A DNA stretch of 64,000 nucleotides, from positions 1,178,001 to 1,242,000 of the forward strand of contig JARFXM010000009.1 of assembly GCA_029532625.1 (NCBI GenBank), given 5' to 3'. A model generated the notes under the pieces. That model made no database searches, had not been told where the DNA came from, and worked only from the letters and a program-made list of their open reading frames with translations. The stretch comes from Lomentospora prolificans (lineage: Eukaryota > Ascomycota > Sordariomycetes > Microascales > Microascaceae). Positions 35,113-46,872 of this stretch are shown piece by piece. The translations under genes and the position numbers were made by a program. Position 1 is the first letter of the stretch. The number at the start of each line of letters is the position of its first letter.

Positions 35113-37620
35113 ATGTCTTCATCCCACAACCCGTCCTATTCCCGATCTCCGAATCTTTCCACGCGGTCCTACGACTCGTCGCCAGTTTCATCCGCAACGT
35201 CACCAAGACCCCTACCAGCTCATCGTCCTTCACTTGGCTCGATGAACCCGGCACCTAGGGGAAATGCGGTACAACCGCCCCCTCAACCAATTGGAATTCC
35301 ACCCCCGATCCCGCCTGCCGGCCAAGCGGGCCCTTTCCAGCCGTATACACCCGTCACGGCGAGTTCCGGGATGGGTCGGGAGTCTCTACCCTCAGGCGAC
35401 TCCGCCTCTAACACTCCTGGGCAGTCCATGACGACCCTGAACCCAGGCCACGGAGGTGCAGGCACCCAAAAGAGAGCTTACAGGCAAAGGAGAAAGGACC
35501 CTAGTTGCGACGCATGCAGAGAGAGAAAGGTAAAATGCGATGCCACGGAGACGACCAGTTGCTCTGAGTGCTCAAGCCGCAACGTCAAATGCCAGTTTAC
35601 CAAGGAGACCAACCGGAGGATGTCCTCTATCAAGCAGGTCCAAGACCTCGAGAAGCAGATGGACAGAATGCGACGGGAAAACATAGGCTTGAGGCGGATG
35701 TTGCAGGACCGAGACGGTCATTTAGATTTGGATCTCGAGGGACTCGAGCAATTGAGCATTCACCTACCAGAAGTAGGTTCCGAGCCGAAGCGACGGAAGC
35801 GACCAGCTCCTATCCACGACCTGGCGAGGGCTCGAGCCAACATGAAAACATACTCCAAGGGAATCTGGAAAGCTCCGCCGCAGTTCCACCAGGCCCCTCG
35901 ACCCGTGGCTAGCAGTGGACCTCGTCCTCCACTGCCACAACGCCAGGCCGTGGATCAACTCCTTCGTTCATACTATGCCGCGATTCACACGATGTTTCCC
36001 ATGATCCACTGGCCAACTTTTCAGCGTGACATTGAAGAAATGTATGCGGTAAACAATACTTACTCGGTTGGGACCTCGTTCCTCTCCATGTTTTTTGCCA
36101 TCTTAGCGGCAGGTGCCCTCTTCAACAGCGACCAACACAACGACCGCTTCGCCCAGCCGGCGGAGCTCCTCGAAGAAGCAAAGCGACTCATTGATCCATG
36201 GAAAGACGAACATTCTTTGGACTGCGTAAGAACGTGCACCTTGGTTGCTATTTGTTTAAATGAGATGAACCTGAAATCCGCGGCTTGGCATTGGCTCGGA
36301 ATCGCAATCCGAATGGGTCAAGATCTCGGACTCTATCTCGATTCGGGCCCTTGGCCCGTCGTGGAGGGTGAGATGCGAAAACGAGTATGGTGGACCCTGT
36401 ATGCATTGGATCGAAGCCTGGGCCTAGAACTTGGACGGCCGGTGGCAATCGATGATGACGATTGCGATGTGCCGCTACCCGCACCAGTCGATGACCATTA
36501 CATCCATGAGCAAGGCATTCACGTCCCAAACGGCCAGGAGCCCCTGACACACTTTCTTCACGCAATAATCCATGTTACAAGATCGTATACCGCGCTTCTC
36601 AAAACACTGCGAAACCCGGTCATTGCGCCGACGCGCCTCGCCACGTTCGACCAACACTTCGGATCGTGCCTGCGCACCTTTCCACAAGCCTGCGACCCAG
36701 CGAGCACGGTGCCTTTAGCCCCTCATTTCCTTCTACCACTGACATACCTTCTCAACGCTAGGTTGATCTTGCATAGGCACAACCTCAACCCTGCGTGTCC
36801 ACCGGACGTACGGCTTACCGCAGTCGAACAGTGCTATCATACAGCTTTGGAGACGGCGAGCCTGATCTCAAGGACGAGTACAGATCTGGCCGATTCGGCT
36901 ACCGAGCTCTTTACGGTACATGTGTTCCGTTGCACTCTCGTCTTGTTGCTATTAGGGGATATCGATAGGGCTGTAATATGCGTCAGGGCCCTAGCTAGCA
37001 TCAACGGAAAGCGCGATGTTTCGATTCCATGCGGTCGGTTTTTGGCGTTTTTCGTATCGACCCTAGCAGCGAAACGGGCCGAATATGCAACCATGCTGGC
37101 CCGGACTACGCCTCCTCAGCCATTTGCTCCACCTCACAACCGGCCGGGCCCGACGCCTCTGCAAGAGTTGCTCCTGCGTGACGAAGAGCTTCTTGTCTAT
37201 GTATCCGCCGACCAGCAAGGCTCGCTTGACGGGTCATGGATCTGGGCCGGTGCCGAACACGACCAGATCTCTTCACCGCAAGGGACGGGTAGCAGCGGAA
37301 ACTGTCTTAGGTCCGCCGAGCACAGGGTCGGGCTCTCAAGTGACGAAGCTAGGGACTGGGGTGGCTGGGATAGGCTGGAGGCTTCAATAAAGTCTCTTTC
37401 AGGAGCAGGTGCGATTCCGACACCGACAAGTGCGACTTGGTCAACCACGCCGATGGGCGGGATCGCAATATCGGTCAAGCCGGAACCCGGAAGTGTGGGA
37501 GGACCAGCCAATCTCGGTCCACCTCCGACCCCGGCAACGAGCGCGCTCACGGCAGGTGGAAGTCCTGTTGAGACGAAGCAGAGAAGTCAGGAGCGGATCT
37601 CGATTGCGAATATAATCTAG
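35113..37620 (+). CDS. Zn2Cys6 transcription factor with fungal_trans (MHR) domain
   Basis: This is a nuclear DNA-binding regulator, encoded without introns. From the ATG at 35,113 the protein has 835 residues; an upstream in-frame ATG at 35,002 would add 37 residues. I prefer 35,113 because the following MSSSHNPS-type Ser/Pro-rich start resembles other members. The N-terminal 125 residues are Ser/Pro-rich and disordered. The binuclear zinc cluster (residues about 132-160) has perfect C-X2-C-X6-C-X7-C-X2-C-X6-C spacing, preceded by a basic KRAYRQRRK stretch and followed by a short coiled coil (about 168-205, QVQDLEKQMDRMRREN) for dimer formation. The fungal_trans domain spans about 278-600, with the conserved WWTLYALDRSLGLELGRP block near 426. 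The C-terminus is Gly/Pro/Ser-rich. Target genes cannot be read from sequence, and no biosynthetic cluster surrounds it. Confidence 0.92.
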   Translation: MSSSHNPSYSRSPNLSTRSYDSSPVSSATSPRPLPAHRPSLGSMNPAPRGNAVQPPPQPIGIPPPIPPAGQAGPFQPYTPVTASSGMGRESLPSGDSASNTPGQSMTTLNPGHGGAGTQKRAYRQRRKDPSCDACRERKVKCDATETTSCSECSSRNVKCQFTKETNRRMSSIKQVQDLEKQMDRMRRENIGLRRMLQDRDGHLDLDLEGLEQLSIHLPEVGSEPKRRKRPAPIHDLARARANMKTYSKGIWKAPPQFHQAPRPVASSGPRPPLPQRQAVDQLLRSYYAAIHTMFPMIHWPTFQRDIEEMYAVNNTYSVGTSFLSMFFAILAAGALFNSDQHNDRFAQPAELLEEAKRLIDPWKDEHSLDCVRTCTLVAICLNEMNLKSAAWHWLGIAIRMGQDLGLYLDSGPWPVVEGEMRKRVWWTLYALDRSLGLELGRPVAIDDDDCDVPLPAPVDDHYIHEQGIHVPNGQEPLTHFLHAIIHVTRSYTALLKTLRNPVIAPTRLATFDQHFGSCLRTFPQACDPASTVPLAPHFLLPLTYLLNARLILHRHNLNPACPPDVRLTAVEQCYHTALETASLISRTSTDLADSATELFTVHVFRCTLVLLLLGDIDRAVICVRALASINGKRDVSIPCGRFLAFFVSTLAAKRAEYATMLARTTPPQPFAPPHNRPGPTPLQELLLRDEELLVYVSADQQGSLDGSWIWAGAEHDQISSPQGTGSSGNCLRSAEHRVGLSSDEARDWGGWDRLEASIKSLSGAGAIPTPTSATWSTTPMGGIAISVKPEPGSVGGPANLGPPPTPATSALTAGGSPVETKQRSQERISIANII

Positions 37621-38952
37621 ACTAAGAGAGAGGAGGAGGGAACCCACAAGGGCTCAAATAATTGCGAATAATTTTGGATCTGGTTCCGATATACATATCT
37701 GAACGGAAATGATTGCCAAAGGCCCTGGGGGCCACGGGGCAGTGCAATTTACCACCTAATCAGGGATCGGAGGCCATCATTTGCCCTCCATAGGTGTTCG
37801 CGCATCATGAGGGGATCATTTTTTCTAACCTCTTTATTTCCTTTTCACGGCCGTTTCAAAGTCAGCATTACCACCGGAACCAACGCGGGGAATACAACAG
37901 TATCCGTTGCTCGGAAGAATCCGCCCACAAAGAACCTTGATTAATTTGGGGGTTTCTCTAATGACATGAATGCTTTTCCTCGATGCCCCTATCCGAACCC
38001 TCCATCCCGGACGAGGGGACAAGCGTCTAAAGGTTGCATACCAGCCTAGGTGGAAAGAGACGTGGTCCACGCCACCATTCTTTTCCCTTACCATCTGGTC
38101 TTAATATTCTCACTTCTCACTTTGTTGCTTCTTCTTATGTTATCTTATTTTTTATTCTACTCCAACGACTTCTCCTCTGTACCTCGTTTTGTTCCGCTCC
38201 CTCCTCTTCTCGCACCTTCGATTTCACACTCATTAACTTGGACAACTCCCATTTCCCGACCTAGAACGTGGGAGACGACGACCATGTATTGGGAAAACAA
38301 GTGAAGAACGCGACCTAGGCTTTTTTTTTTCTTTGCCTCCTTTCCTCTCCTTTCCCCCCTTTTTTCCCTAGTTGTTCATTTCCATATGTCGTAGAGAGCA
38401 TTGATGTTGGGAGGTGAAACGGGTGACTACTTACTCGGAAAAAAACCCAACGGATTTCGTTCCTCTCTTCTCTCTCTCTTTTCCCTTTCCTTGACGAAGT
38501 TTGGATAATGTTTTAAATGGGAGATGCTTCGTTTTTCCTTTCTCATTGCATCATGGCTTTTCCAGGAGACGGGGGAAGAAGAGGGTCGATGTTTTAGTAC
38601 TAAGGGACGGAGCTTTCTTTCTACTCATGGCGGGCTTGTCCATCACAATTTCTATAAGATAGACAAAGCTGGAGATGAAAAGAATACACACAGGATGCTC
38701 TGATGATAACAGGGAACAAGTCACGCCGTAAAGAGAGAGAGAGAGGGAGAGAGAGAAAAAGAGTCTTCGAAGTCGAAGGATCGTACTAAAAATAAAAACA
38801 GAATCCGTAGCTCTGTGCTAATGAGATACACTCAATTCTAAATCTCCCACTCGTCTACTCCCAGCTCGTGCCCATTACAGACGAAACGACACTAGATAAG
38901 CCTCTTCTTAGACCCCCATTTCCCATCCCATCTTCACTACGCAGAATCAATT
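37621..38952. other. Convergent intergenic region between transcription factor and GAD
   Basis: Holds the 3' ends of both genes. Pyrimidine-rich tracts lie at about 38,100-38,240, 38,320-38,370 and 38,460-38,490. A (GA)n microsatellite lies at 38,732-38,756. No supported ORF. Confidence 0.5.
38732..38756. repeat. (GA)n microsatellite
   Basis: GA repeat with a single GG interruption. Confidence 0.85.
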
Positions 38953-40970
38953 TTAGCAGACGGCATGGGTCTTTCCAGTCTGGCCCTGAAGAGAGTGGTC
39001 CTCCTTCTGTATAGAGCGTTAGCAAATGACGCCAAACTCTGGAACATCTGAAGAATTAACATACCGTGTAGACCGTGGGGCTGTGCGTCGCGCGACCGCT
39101 AGCGGTGTGATGCTTTAGGATATAAGCTTCGTGCCTCTTGATGCTCTCACGGTCAAGGTTATCGAGGAAATCCACTGAGAGCTTGATATCGGTAATCAGG
39201 TTGTCACACCGACTCTTGGAGAAATCTTCTCTCACGACGATCCTAAGCATCTTCATGCGGTTTGTGTTGGGCGCCATAGTGTAGGCGGGTACGACCCAGC
39301 CTCTGACCCTCAATTGATGGGCAAGGGCGAACTCGTCATACTCGCGATTCTCATCGCTCTTGAAACGGAAGGCAACTAGGGGGAGACCCTCACCGGCAGG
39401 CTTGGACATAATTATAAAGCCGAGCTGGACAAGGTTGGTGGTGAGGTAGTCGGCGGTGCGGGTGAGGTTGGACATGATGGCGTGATAGCCCCTCTTACCA
39501 AGGCGGATCAGCTGGTAATACTGGCCTATAACTTGGGAGGCACCCTTGGAGAAGTTGAGGGTGAAGGAAGCTTGGTCAGCGCCGAGGTAGTTGATGTTGA
39601 AGACGAGTTCCTGAGGAAGGAACTCGGGAGAACGCCAGATGACCCAACCGACACCCGGGTAGACTAGGCCGTACTATTCAGTGTTAGAAATGATACATCT
39701 AGCGCCGGTTATCAATGGAAAGAGCATATTTACCTTGTGACCAGACACATTGATAGACACCACCCTCTCGCACCTGAAATCCCACTCGAGCTCCGGTGAA
39801 ATGAAAGGGGCGACAAAGCCACCGCTGGCGGCATCAACATGGATAGGAACATCCAGGTTCCTCTCAATCAGGATATCATTCATAGCCTTGACATCCTCGT
39901 ACTCGCCTATTGTGGGGTTAGCCTTGGAGATAGTGGAAGATGCCAAGACATATTCATACCCGTGTAAGTTGTGCCCAGAATAACACAAATACCAATGGTA
40001 TTCTCATCAACCAAATCTGCAGCCTGCTCGGGATCAATCACGTATCGATCAGGAGCGCAGAAGACCAGCTTCTCGTCCACCTCGAAATACCTTGCAGCCT
40101 TTTCCCAGCAGACCTGGACAGCTACCGACAATCGTGTAAGTTGAACGAACTAAGCATGGCTGAGGAGGTCAAATCTAGAATTGCAGCTCACCAGTGGACA
40201 TGATAATATTGGGCTTATCTGCGGGCAATCCGGCGGCAACGCGCTTTTTCTTCCAGCGCTTCTTCATGGCCAGGACGGCAAGCATGATAGCCTCGGAGGA
40301 ACCGACACAGGATGTGCCGATAGCACCCATATCATCAGCACCAACAGGAGCGTTGAAAAGGCGGCCGATCATGGACACGCATCGGTTCTGAATGTCGGCG
40401 CTCTGGGGGTACTCCTCGTAGTCAATGAAGTTTTTAGAGAACGACTCGGTCATGAGCTTCTCGGCTTCCTCTTCCTATATAAAGGGAATTTAGCTTCGGC
40501 ACGACCGCCTTTTCGAACTTGATTTGAGTTTGCGCATACCATGTAAGTAGTGACGAACGAAGCCAGGCTAGGAAATACTCGTGTCAATCAATTGATCTGG
40601 TTCATAGAACAATTCTATGCCATTGCCAAAGAGGGAAATAAAAGAACTGCCAAGTCAGGATAGTGGAAGCTTACTTGAGGATCGGATTTCCATCCAAGCT
40701 CAACTCATCCTTGATCAAACGATACGCGACCTCCTTAGGCATCTCGCCCTCAGGCATCTCCAACTTGGGGAGATTCTCCGCCGCGAAGCGCGAGCCGTAC
40801 ACGCTTGTGGTGTAGCAGTCCGAATGGTTGGACAAATGAAGCGGAGACTTCGGCCTAGGAATCCTCAGCGTCGCGCCGTTGGGAAAGCCGTCGTCACCAT
40901 TAGGCACCGGCAAAGAAGAGAGGTGGACCATTTTGCCCGAGTCGACTACTATTTGAGGAGCGGTTCCCAA
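38953..40970 (-). CDS. Glutamate decarboxylase, seven exons
   Basis: A cytosolic PLP enzyme that converts L-glutamate to GABA and CO2, part of the GABA shunt and acid/oxidative stress response. I join, in transcript order, 40,970-40,675, 40,567-40,540, 40,474-40,192, 40,121-39,960, 39,906-39,734, 39,673-39,065 and 39,006-38,953. All phases fit and give 534 residues, or 521 if translation starts at the second ATG (40,931, MVHLSSLP), which is closer to the usual fungal length. Visible family blocks: GTSCVGSSEAIMLA, the GTTYTGEYED loop across an intron, HVDAASGGFVAPF with the cofactor-binding Asp, and the PLP lysine in SGHKYGLVYPG at the end of an exon. The last small exon encodes the fungal C-terminus GKTHAVC; ignoring its intron would give a false stop eight bases past the donor. 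No calmodulin-binding tail is seen, as expected for fungi. Confidence 0.94.
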
Positions 40971-42885
40971 CGTGGATTCAGGTTCGACTGAACTAGTCCT
41001 TTTACTAGAATGTTGGTATTAGGGAAAAAGGGAAAAAGCCAAGAAATATTGGATGGATAGTTAAGAAGCAATGACATAGGGGTTTTTTTTAGACGAGGGG
41101 AATGGAAGAGGGGGAAAAAGCGTAGAAGAGGGATGGAAAGACTGGTCAGGCATACGCGAGGAGCACCATTTTGTCCAGCTCAGGTCCTAATGATCTTATT
41201 CCTCTCTTAATACTATGGCGGGGGTGCCTTCCTGCAGGCGACTATGGCTGTGATGTATACAAACTTGTACAGACTAGCTGGTGTAAGTCTCGCCAACTCA
41301 ACTTCGGAAGTCGCGAGCCGGGCGGGCAGTCAGAGAAAAAAAAGTGGGTTCCACTACCGCGAGAAGGAGGCAGGAACCAGGGTTGACTGGTGGTCAAATA
41401 AGTTGGAGGACGGGAAGGAGCTGTGTCAGTGTGCGGGGCAAACCCGACTATCTGTGTATGTTAAGTATCTATCTCAGTGCCAATGTGTAGAGGATGGAAC
41501 GAGGAAGTGTTTTGGGGGCTCAGCATGGGCAAGGAAAATAGAATATGTTAAAAAAAAGTGGAAGCTGCGTGTCCGTTTCTCAGCTTAAATACTTTTTTTC
41601 CCTCACACGCTCTCCGTTACTGTGGCCGCAGTGAGGACCCCGACAGGCCAGGCGCTTGATAGAGCTCATCATCTCGGGGGCTATGGAAATCACTGGGCTC
41701 CCTCAGCTACCTTGAAGAGCAGTTTTCCGGGATAGCTATTGTGGGTATTCCAAGGGGAGGAGGTGCAAGCTCGCTACTTACGCGTTACCTGCAAGTGGGG
41801 GATGCATAAGACGGCGCATGCCATCACGAAAAGGTTCTGCCCACGTCACCGGCCTTCTGTAATGACAAGGCCAAAGAGAAGGATAAAAAAAGGGGACCCG
41901 GGCCTAATACGGACCCATGGAGGATCAGCGGGGGTTCTCTCATCCGCCCCCCATTTGGTGGTGAGCTCTGTATTCCTTGTAACGAGAGAATACAGGAATT
42001 TCCCAAACAACAAAAGCACCCCATTCCCCCGATTGAGAGTAGCATCCGTAGGATACGGCCCCGTTCGTCACTATCCACCTCGGAAAACGGCAAGGCTGGC
42101 GGGCAGATTGTCAGCGGAAATGGGGTGTTGGATATCCCATGCTTTGCGCCTTGATGTACAAATCGGGAAGCTTTCCAGCCCCTGGATCAGGGTCCGAAAA
42201 AAAAAAAAAAAGAGATAAAAGTCAATTGGGGCGCTGGAAGGATATACTCGGGGCGGATCGAAAACTGCGAATCTGGATATCATCCCATAGCCTCAGTCAC
42301 CCTAATATCATCAAACAGCAGCCCACTGACAATCAGTCCGCCACCAAGCAGGGGACGAATGGCTATAGGAACCCAGCGCGGAAGGGCACAATCAGACCAC
42401 TGGGCATGGACGGTGGCCTGGCGTCTCTTGGCCATCGAGAGCTCACCCAACTGCCATTTTACTGTGTTTTCCAGGCCCTGCGCCCCTCGCTGGCCAACGG
42501 TATGGAGCTTCCGGTCATCAAAAGATCTTGTAAAGCTTCGCATCCACAGAAGGATATGGACAGGATGGCTCACCGGTCGCTCCTATTATTACGAGCTGCT
42601 CTCCGACCATCCAAAAATGGCAATCGATCCTTTGGCATTTTTTTTTCTTTCTTTGATTTCCTTTCGCATTATCATCGTAGGCGTGATGCATGTACCACAT
42701 ACCCATGGCTGACACCGACTTAGACCGAAGCCGCAACGCTCAAATACAATGAATCCATGAATGAATAGCCTCCACCGTCCGCCCACCCTTAAACACCACG
42801 CCCGAAATCAATAAACAAACACTAGACGAATGACGACACTTGAGGGATATAATGGAAAATATTAGCGCAGCTGGATTCCCATTCG
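40971..42885. other. GAD promoter region and 3' region of BTB gene
   Basis: About 1.9 kb without a supported gene. Poly-T/A tracts occur at 41,083, 41,590, 42,197-42,212 and 42,639. The 159- and 194-codon plus-strand ORFs here have no motifs and end in low-complexity runs. Confidence 0.5.
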
Positions 42886-44542
42886 TTAGGAATTCAGGAA
42901 CCCGCGCACCGCATTCCTCCCCCTTTCCGAAGTCATCGCGTCAAGCTTTACAGCTATGAGCACGCACTCGAGCGAGCTCTTCCCATTCGTTGTCCCTTGT
43001 ATGCGAAGACGCCACTGGCCGCGCCTTACGATCCATTCCTCATAAGGGGGGCCGGTGTCAGCCTTGGTGAAGGAATCGACGCACCGGTTCCTAGGCATCG
43101 TTCCGTTCGGGACACCGCCCTCATCGTAGGTGTAGGCTTCCCCATCGAGCGTGATGGCTGTGTCCGGTTCGATCACCACACTGACGAAATCGTCGCTGAG
43201 AGGCGTACTACCGGGCGAGGCGGGCTGACTGCTCGCGCCGCCGGTCGCCATGAGCAGACCGAGCGGTTGTGTCGTAGGTGGCAGGTTTAGCTTCGTAGCG
43301 ATGACTTCGAAGAGGCGGGTTACCCTAGTGCGGACCTCGCCAAAAAAGTCGGCGCGAACCACGGAGCCGACAAAGTGTAGACGCGTAGTTTCGCCTCCGA
43401 TCTCGAGTATTAGCTCCGCCGCTTGATCGTCAACAAAGGGCCTAGCGTAGTTGACCCAGGCGACCGGCGGGTCAGATGGCGTCGCGGCGGCTTCCTTGAC
43501 GATGCTGATGCCACTTTTCAAAATGTCCTCGACGCGTATCACAATCTCCTTCTTTTTCCGCGTCTGGTTGAAGCTGGTATGGTGGGGGATGAGCCTCTGC
43601 TCCAAGCCCTTGAAGTTGAAGTATCGGCAGTCGCGCAACAACTCAGCCCTATGCGCATCGTTGCGTATATGTACGGGGTAACCTTTGAGTAGTTGTAATA
43701 TCTCGGCGAAGGTATCGGCCGATCGGTGCGGCACGGAGGGAGGTAGGATTGACGGCGGACGTATTAGACCTTCACGCTCGAGACCGGGGAATAGGTCCTG
43801 CGGGTTCGAGAAAAAGGCGCCAAAGCCGAGAGAGAAGAAGTTGGGAGAATTGCCGGGGTCGCTGAATATGTCTCGAGGGATCTGGAACTCGCGGTGGCCG
43901 ATCGATATAAAGATTGACTCTTCGTAGAGCTGCGATATCAACTTGGGGACTACAAGGCCACAGGCGCACATGAACACATTGGTTAGCCAACCCTCAAGTG
44001 CGGAAAGAAAGGAAATGATCGACTGCGCATACGATTGTAGAACTGCGCATCGGCGAATAACCTCACGAAATGCGTCCCATCCCGGGGTTGGACATGGTAT
44101 CCCTGCAGATGAAGCGCAATGTCTCGAAAGGTCTCGGGGTCTCGATCGATGTAGAGGGTCCGGATGGCAGAGTTGGGGTCTTCGCCGCTATTCTCGGCCG
44201 ACTTGATCTGGCATAAGAAGTATTGGGAGAAGTAAGAGGGAGCTATTGACAGCCCCGCAAAAAAAGTAGTTAGCACAGGCTTCCGGTAACTAGGGAAGAA
44301 ACGCAACCCGCCAAGTCGCCGGTCATAATAAAACCGGGAGGGTCCGGGGTTCGCTACGCTATGGGGGGGCGAAGGTGAGCCGGCCTACCATCAGAGGAGA
44401 TTGAAGCTCCAGAGAGCTTAAACAGCTCGGTGCCTATTTGTATGGGAAAGACGCGTTCGTGAGGCAGGATCTTGGGAATCCTGGATATGGTGGTTTCCGT
44501 ATGCGAGTTGGTGTCGCCGGGGAAGTCTGGCGTCGTGTCCAT
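42886..44542 (-). CDS. BTB/POZ domain protein, three exons
   Basis: Predicted BTB/POZ protein of 475 residues with a potassium-channel-tetramerisation-like fold, found widely in ascomycetes. Exons in transcript order: 44,542-44,389, 44,242-44,033 and 43,949-42,886; every junction keeps frame. The BTB fold starts near residue 30 (RVFPIQIGTELFKLSGASISSD), continues over the first intron into PSYFSQYFL, then DRDPETFRDIALHLQGYHV and RLFADAQFYN. A second BTB-like unit seems to follow (EESIFISIGHREFQIPRDIF, then TFAEILQLLKGYPVHI and LLRDCRYFNFKGLEQRL). The rest, about residues 270-475, is a conserved fungal region of unknown role. BTB proteins often act as adaptors for cullin-3 ubiquitin ligases or as oligomer scaffolds; which applies here cannot be told. 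Confidence 0.85.
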
Positions 44543-45636
44543 GGCGGGGAAAGCGCAAGTCGACCAGAGTGATCTGGCGGCAGCAAATTTAAATTATGAG
44601 TCGGTGGGTCGGTTGGGGTGTATGATACATCAAATTTGTCCAAACGAAGTCGAGCACGAGTCCGCGAAGGGCGCAAAGCAAAAACGGGCAGAAAAGAAAG
44701 CACGTTTCAGAGAGGGCGATAAGGCGGTTTGGAGTCGGAGATCACAAGGAGCAACACCGCGCCACTGCTTCGAGCGGGGTGGAATGTCGTAATTCCGGGG
44801 AGCGAGCCGCACAGAGACCCAAGCCTCAATAACACCGCAGCTACCACATTTTGCGGAACGGTATTAAATTATTCTTGGAGACGAGAGAGGAATGGAATTA
44901 TGCAGCTTCTCGTAGGGAAGATGACCATGACGATGCCACCGAGTTGGGTGTTGAGTAAGCACAGCTAGCTTCGGGAAGGAACAAGAATCAGTTGAAATCT
45001 GTGGTGTTCCAATTGGGTAATGGGCGTCCTCGACCGTGGAGAAGGAGCTTGCATCACACAATCTGCTCGCAGATCTCACGAGGAGGAAAGTTCACCTTGT
45101 AGAGCCGCCTTTCGGGGTTTGGGTAACGGTTTTCGTGAGGTTTGCTTTGAGAACTGAGAAGGTAGAATATTGTCTAGAAGCACAGCGGGCCCAGTGGTAG
45201 GCTTCATGGCGGCCGAAGTAAATACTCGACCGCGCGTCAGTCGGCCACTCTCCCCAGGCTCGGGGTAATATCGACCCAAAGCGCATCCATCGACTGAACC
45301 GCACACCCTGCCGAGTTCGCTTAAGCAAGTTTTGTAATCCTCTCCAATTAATCTACGCGCTTCCTTTGAAGCGAGGCCGTTCCAACCACATACACTCTTA
45401 ACCCAGGGGAGCCAAGAGGGGCATCATTCGTAAAACACGACTCATTAAATAACAGTAAGATGGCATCTTTCCTTAGATTACCGCCCTTCAACAGTCAACT
45501 TCTTTCGGCCCTTTTTTCAGCCTAGATGGTCTGTATTCCTCTTCCCCCTTCCCTCGATCCCTCGATCCCCGTGTAGATCCCCTTCCCCGATAAGCTCCTA
45601 CCTGGTCTTCAGCCACGGCCTGGAGACTGCTTTTTC
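44543..45636. other. BTB gene promoter and downstream region of the Nep1-like gene
   Basis: About 1.1 kb. No ORF with support; small minus-strand ORFs (45,076-45,328) overlap in two frames and look like chance. Confidence 0.5.
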
Positions 45637-46422
45637 CTAAAGCGCTGCGCTAGCAAGCTGGTTGGTAAAGGTAGAATCCTTGAACGGTACAGTAGCGTCT
45701 CCAAAGTCAGTGTTGGTTAACGCCGTCTTCGCCGCAGAGGGCAAGCTCTCCCAAGCAATGAGAGGCTGCGTGCCGCCGACGGTCGAAGTAAAGATCATCT
45801 GGTGGTTGACAGGCCAGTAGCTAATGTAGCCGATGAGAGGGTGGGTACCCGACATGGCTGGAGACGTGCTCTTCTCATGGCCGCCGTGCTGCGAGACCGA
45901 GAGGCCGAGAACGGACGCCGAGGTGCTGGCGCTGGAAAGCCAGACGACGACGTTCTCCCACTCGTGGCGGTGGCCGAGGCCGGAGGAGGGAGAGTCCTTG
46001 GGCATGTACCACGAGTACATGATGGCGAAGGAAGACCCGTACGTCGCGCTACGAGCATAGACTTGGCCGGTGCTGCTGGAGCAGCCCCCCTCGGGAGAGC
46101 CACTAGGCGAGAGACCACCGCTAGATCCAACGTTAATGGTGTGATTGCTTTGCTTGCTGGTACTCTAGACGGCCAAGATAGGAACTTACCTAGTGTCACC
46201 GTCCGCCGCAACAGCTGGGAAGGGCACGCAGCCGTTGAAGACCTTAAGGTAGGGCTTGTACTTGAGGTACAACTCGCCGACAGTGCCTGTGGGGACTGTC
46301 TCGGAGAAGCCAACGACGGCGTCATGAGCAATGACAGCGCGTTTCTCAACCGGCATACCGGTGGCGACGCCACTGATAGCCGCGAGGCAGGAGAGAGTAG
46401 TCAAAAGGCCTTGGAGCTGCAT
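45637..46422 (-). CDS. Nep1-like protein (NLP, NPP1 family), secreted, two exons
   Basis: A secreted protein of the NPP1/Nep1-like family. Members from plant-associated microbes bind plant sphingolipids (GIPCs), and some cause necrosis in dicots while others do not. Exons in transcript order are 46,422-46,190 and 46,120-45,637, joined by an intron with a GTAAGT donor and a GATCTAG acceptor, giving 238 residues. A signal peptide covers about residues 1-21 and is followed by a possible Kex2 site (EKR). Both conserved Cys of type 1 NLPs are present, one on each side of the intron. The central heptapeptide at residues 127-133 reads GHRHEWE, against the usual GHRHDWE, with a conservative Asp-to-Glu change at a metal-binding position. 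Start chosen at MQLQG because the upstream in-frame ATG would place 29 charged residues before the signal peptide. Whether it is active cannot be told from sequence. Confidence 0.93.
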
Positions 46423-46536
46423 GGTGGGTGAGTCGTTGCTCGGTTTAAGTCGGAATAAGTGAGAGTGAGTCTTGTCTCGAAGGGCTGCGCAACCAATCTT
46501 TCCTCCCAAAGGAGGAGAGCGTCCGAATAGCTTCTG

Positions 46537-46552
46537 ATATATATATATATAC
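46537..46552 (-). promoter_or_regulatory. TATA-rich core promoter of the NLP gene
   Basis: A (TA)n run lies about 115 bases upstream of the NLP start codon, in a position suited to a TATA box for minus-strand transcription. It could also be only a microsatellite. Confidence 0.4.
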
Positions 46553-46872
46553 TAGAGGGGGTTGCATTCGTCGCATCAACCCAAATTAGCTAACCATCAC
46601 CAGATGGCCTCCAGCAGTCACGACGAGCCTCACTCGAAGCAGCAAGAGCCGCCTACCACAACACTGCAGATGGATCTTCGCAGGTCGCACCGGCCCTCCT
46701 ACCCTTTTCAATTCAGGCTTTAGTCTCTTCAAGCTGGTCTTTCAAGCTGAAAAAAAAGAAAAAGAGGCTATGGCCAGCCAGCTGCCGTTTTTCCACCGTC
46801 GAAAAAGCGGCACCCATAACCTTGGACACTTGGGCGTTGAATGCATCCCTAGTCGGAGGGTCCAGCGTTCTT

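Noticed and set aside
41739..42218. 159-codon plus-strand ORF upstream of GAD
   Set aside because: No domain and it ends in a poly-A-derived Lys run; most likely promoter DNA.
45802..46431. 209-codon plus-strand ORF across the NLP gene
   Set aside because: It is the antisense shadow of the NLP exons and intron, caused by GC-rich third codon positions.
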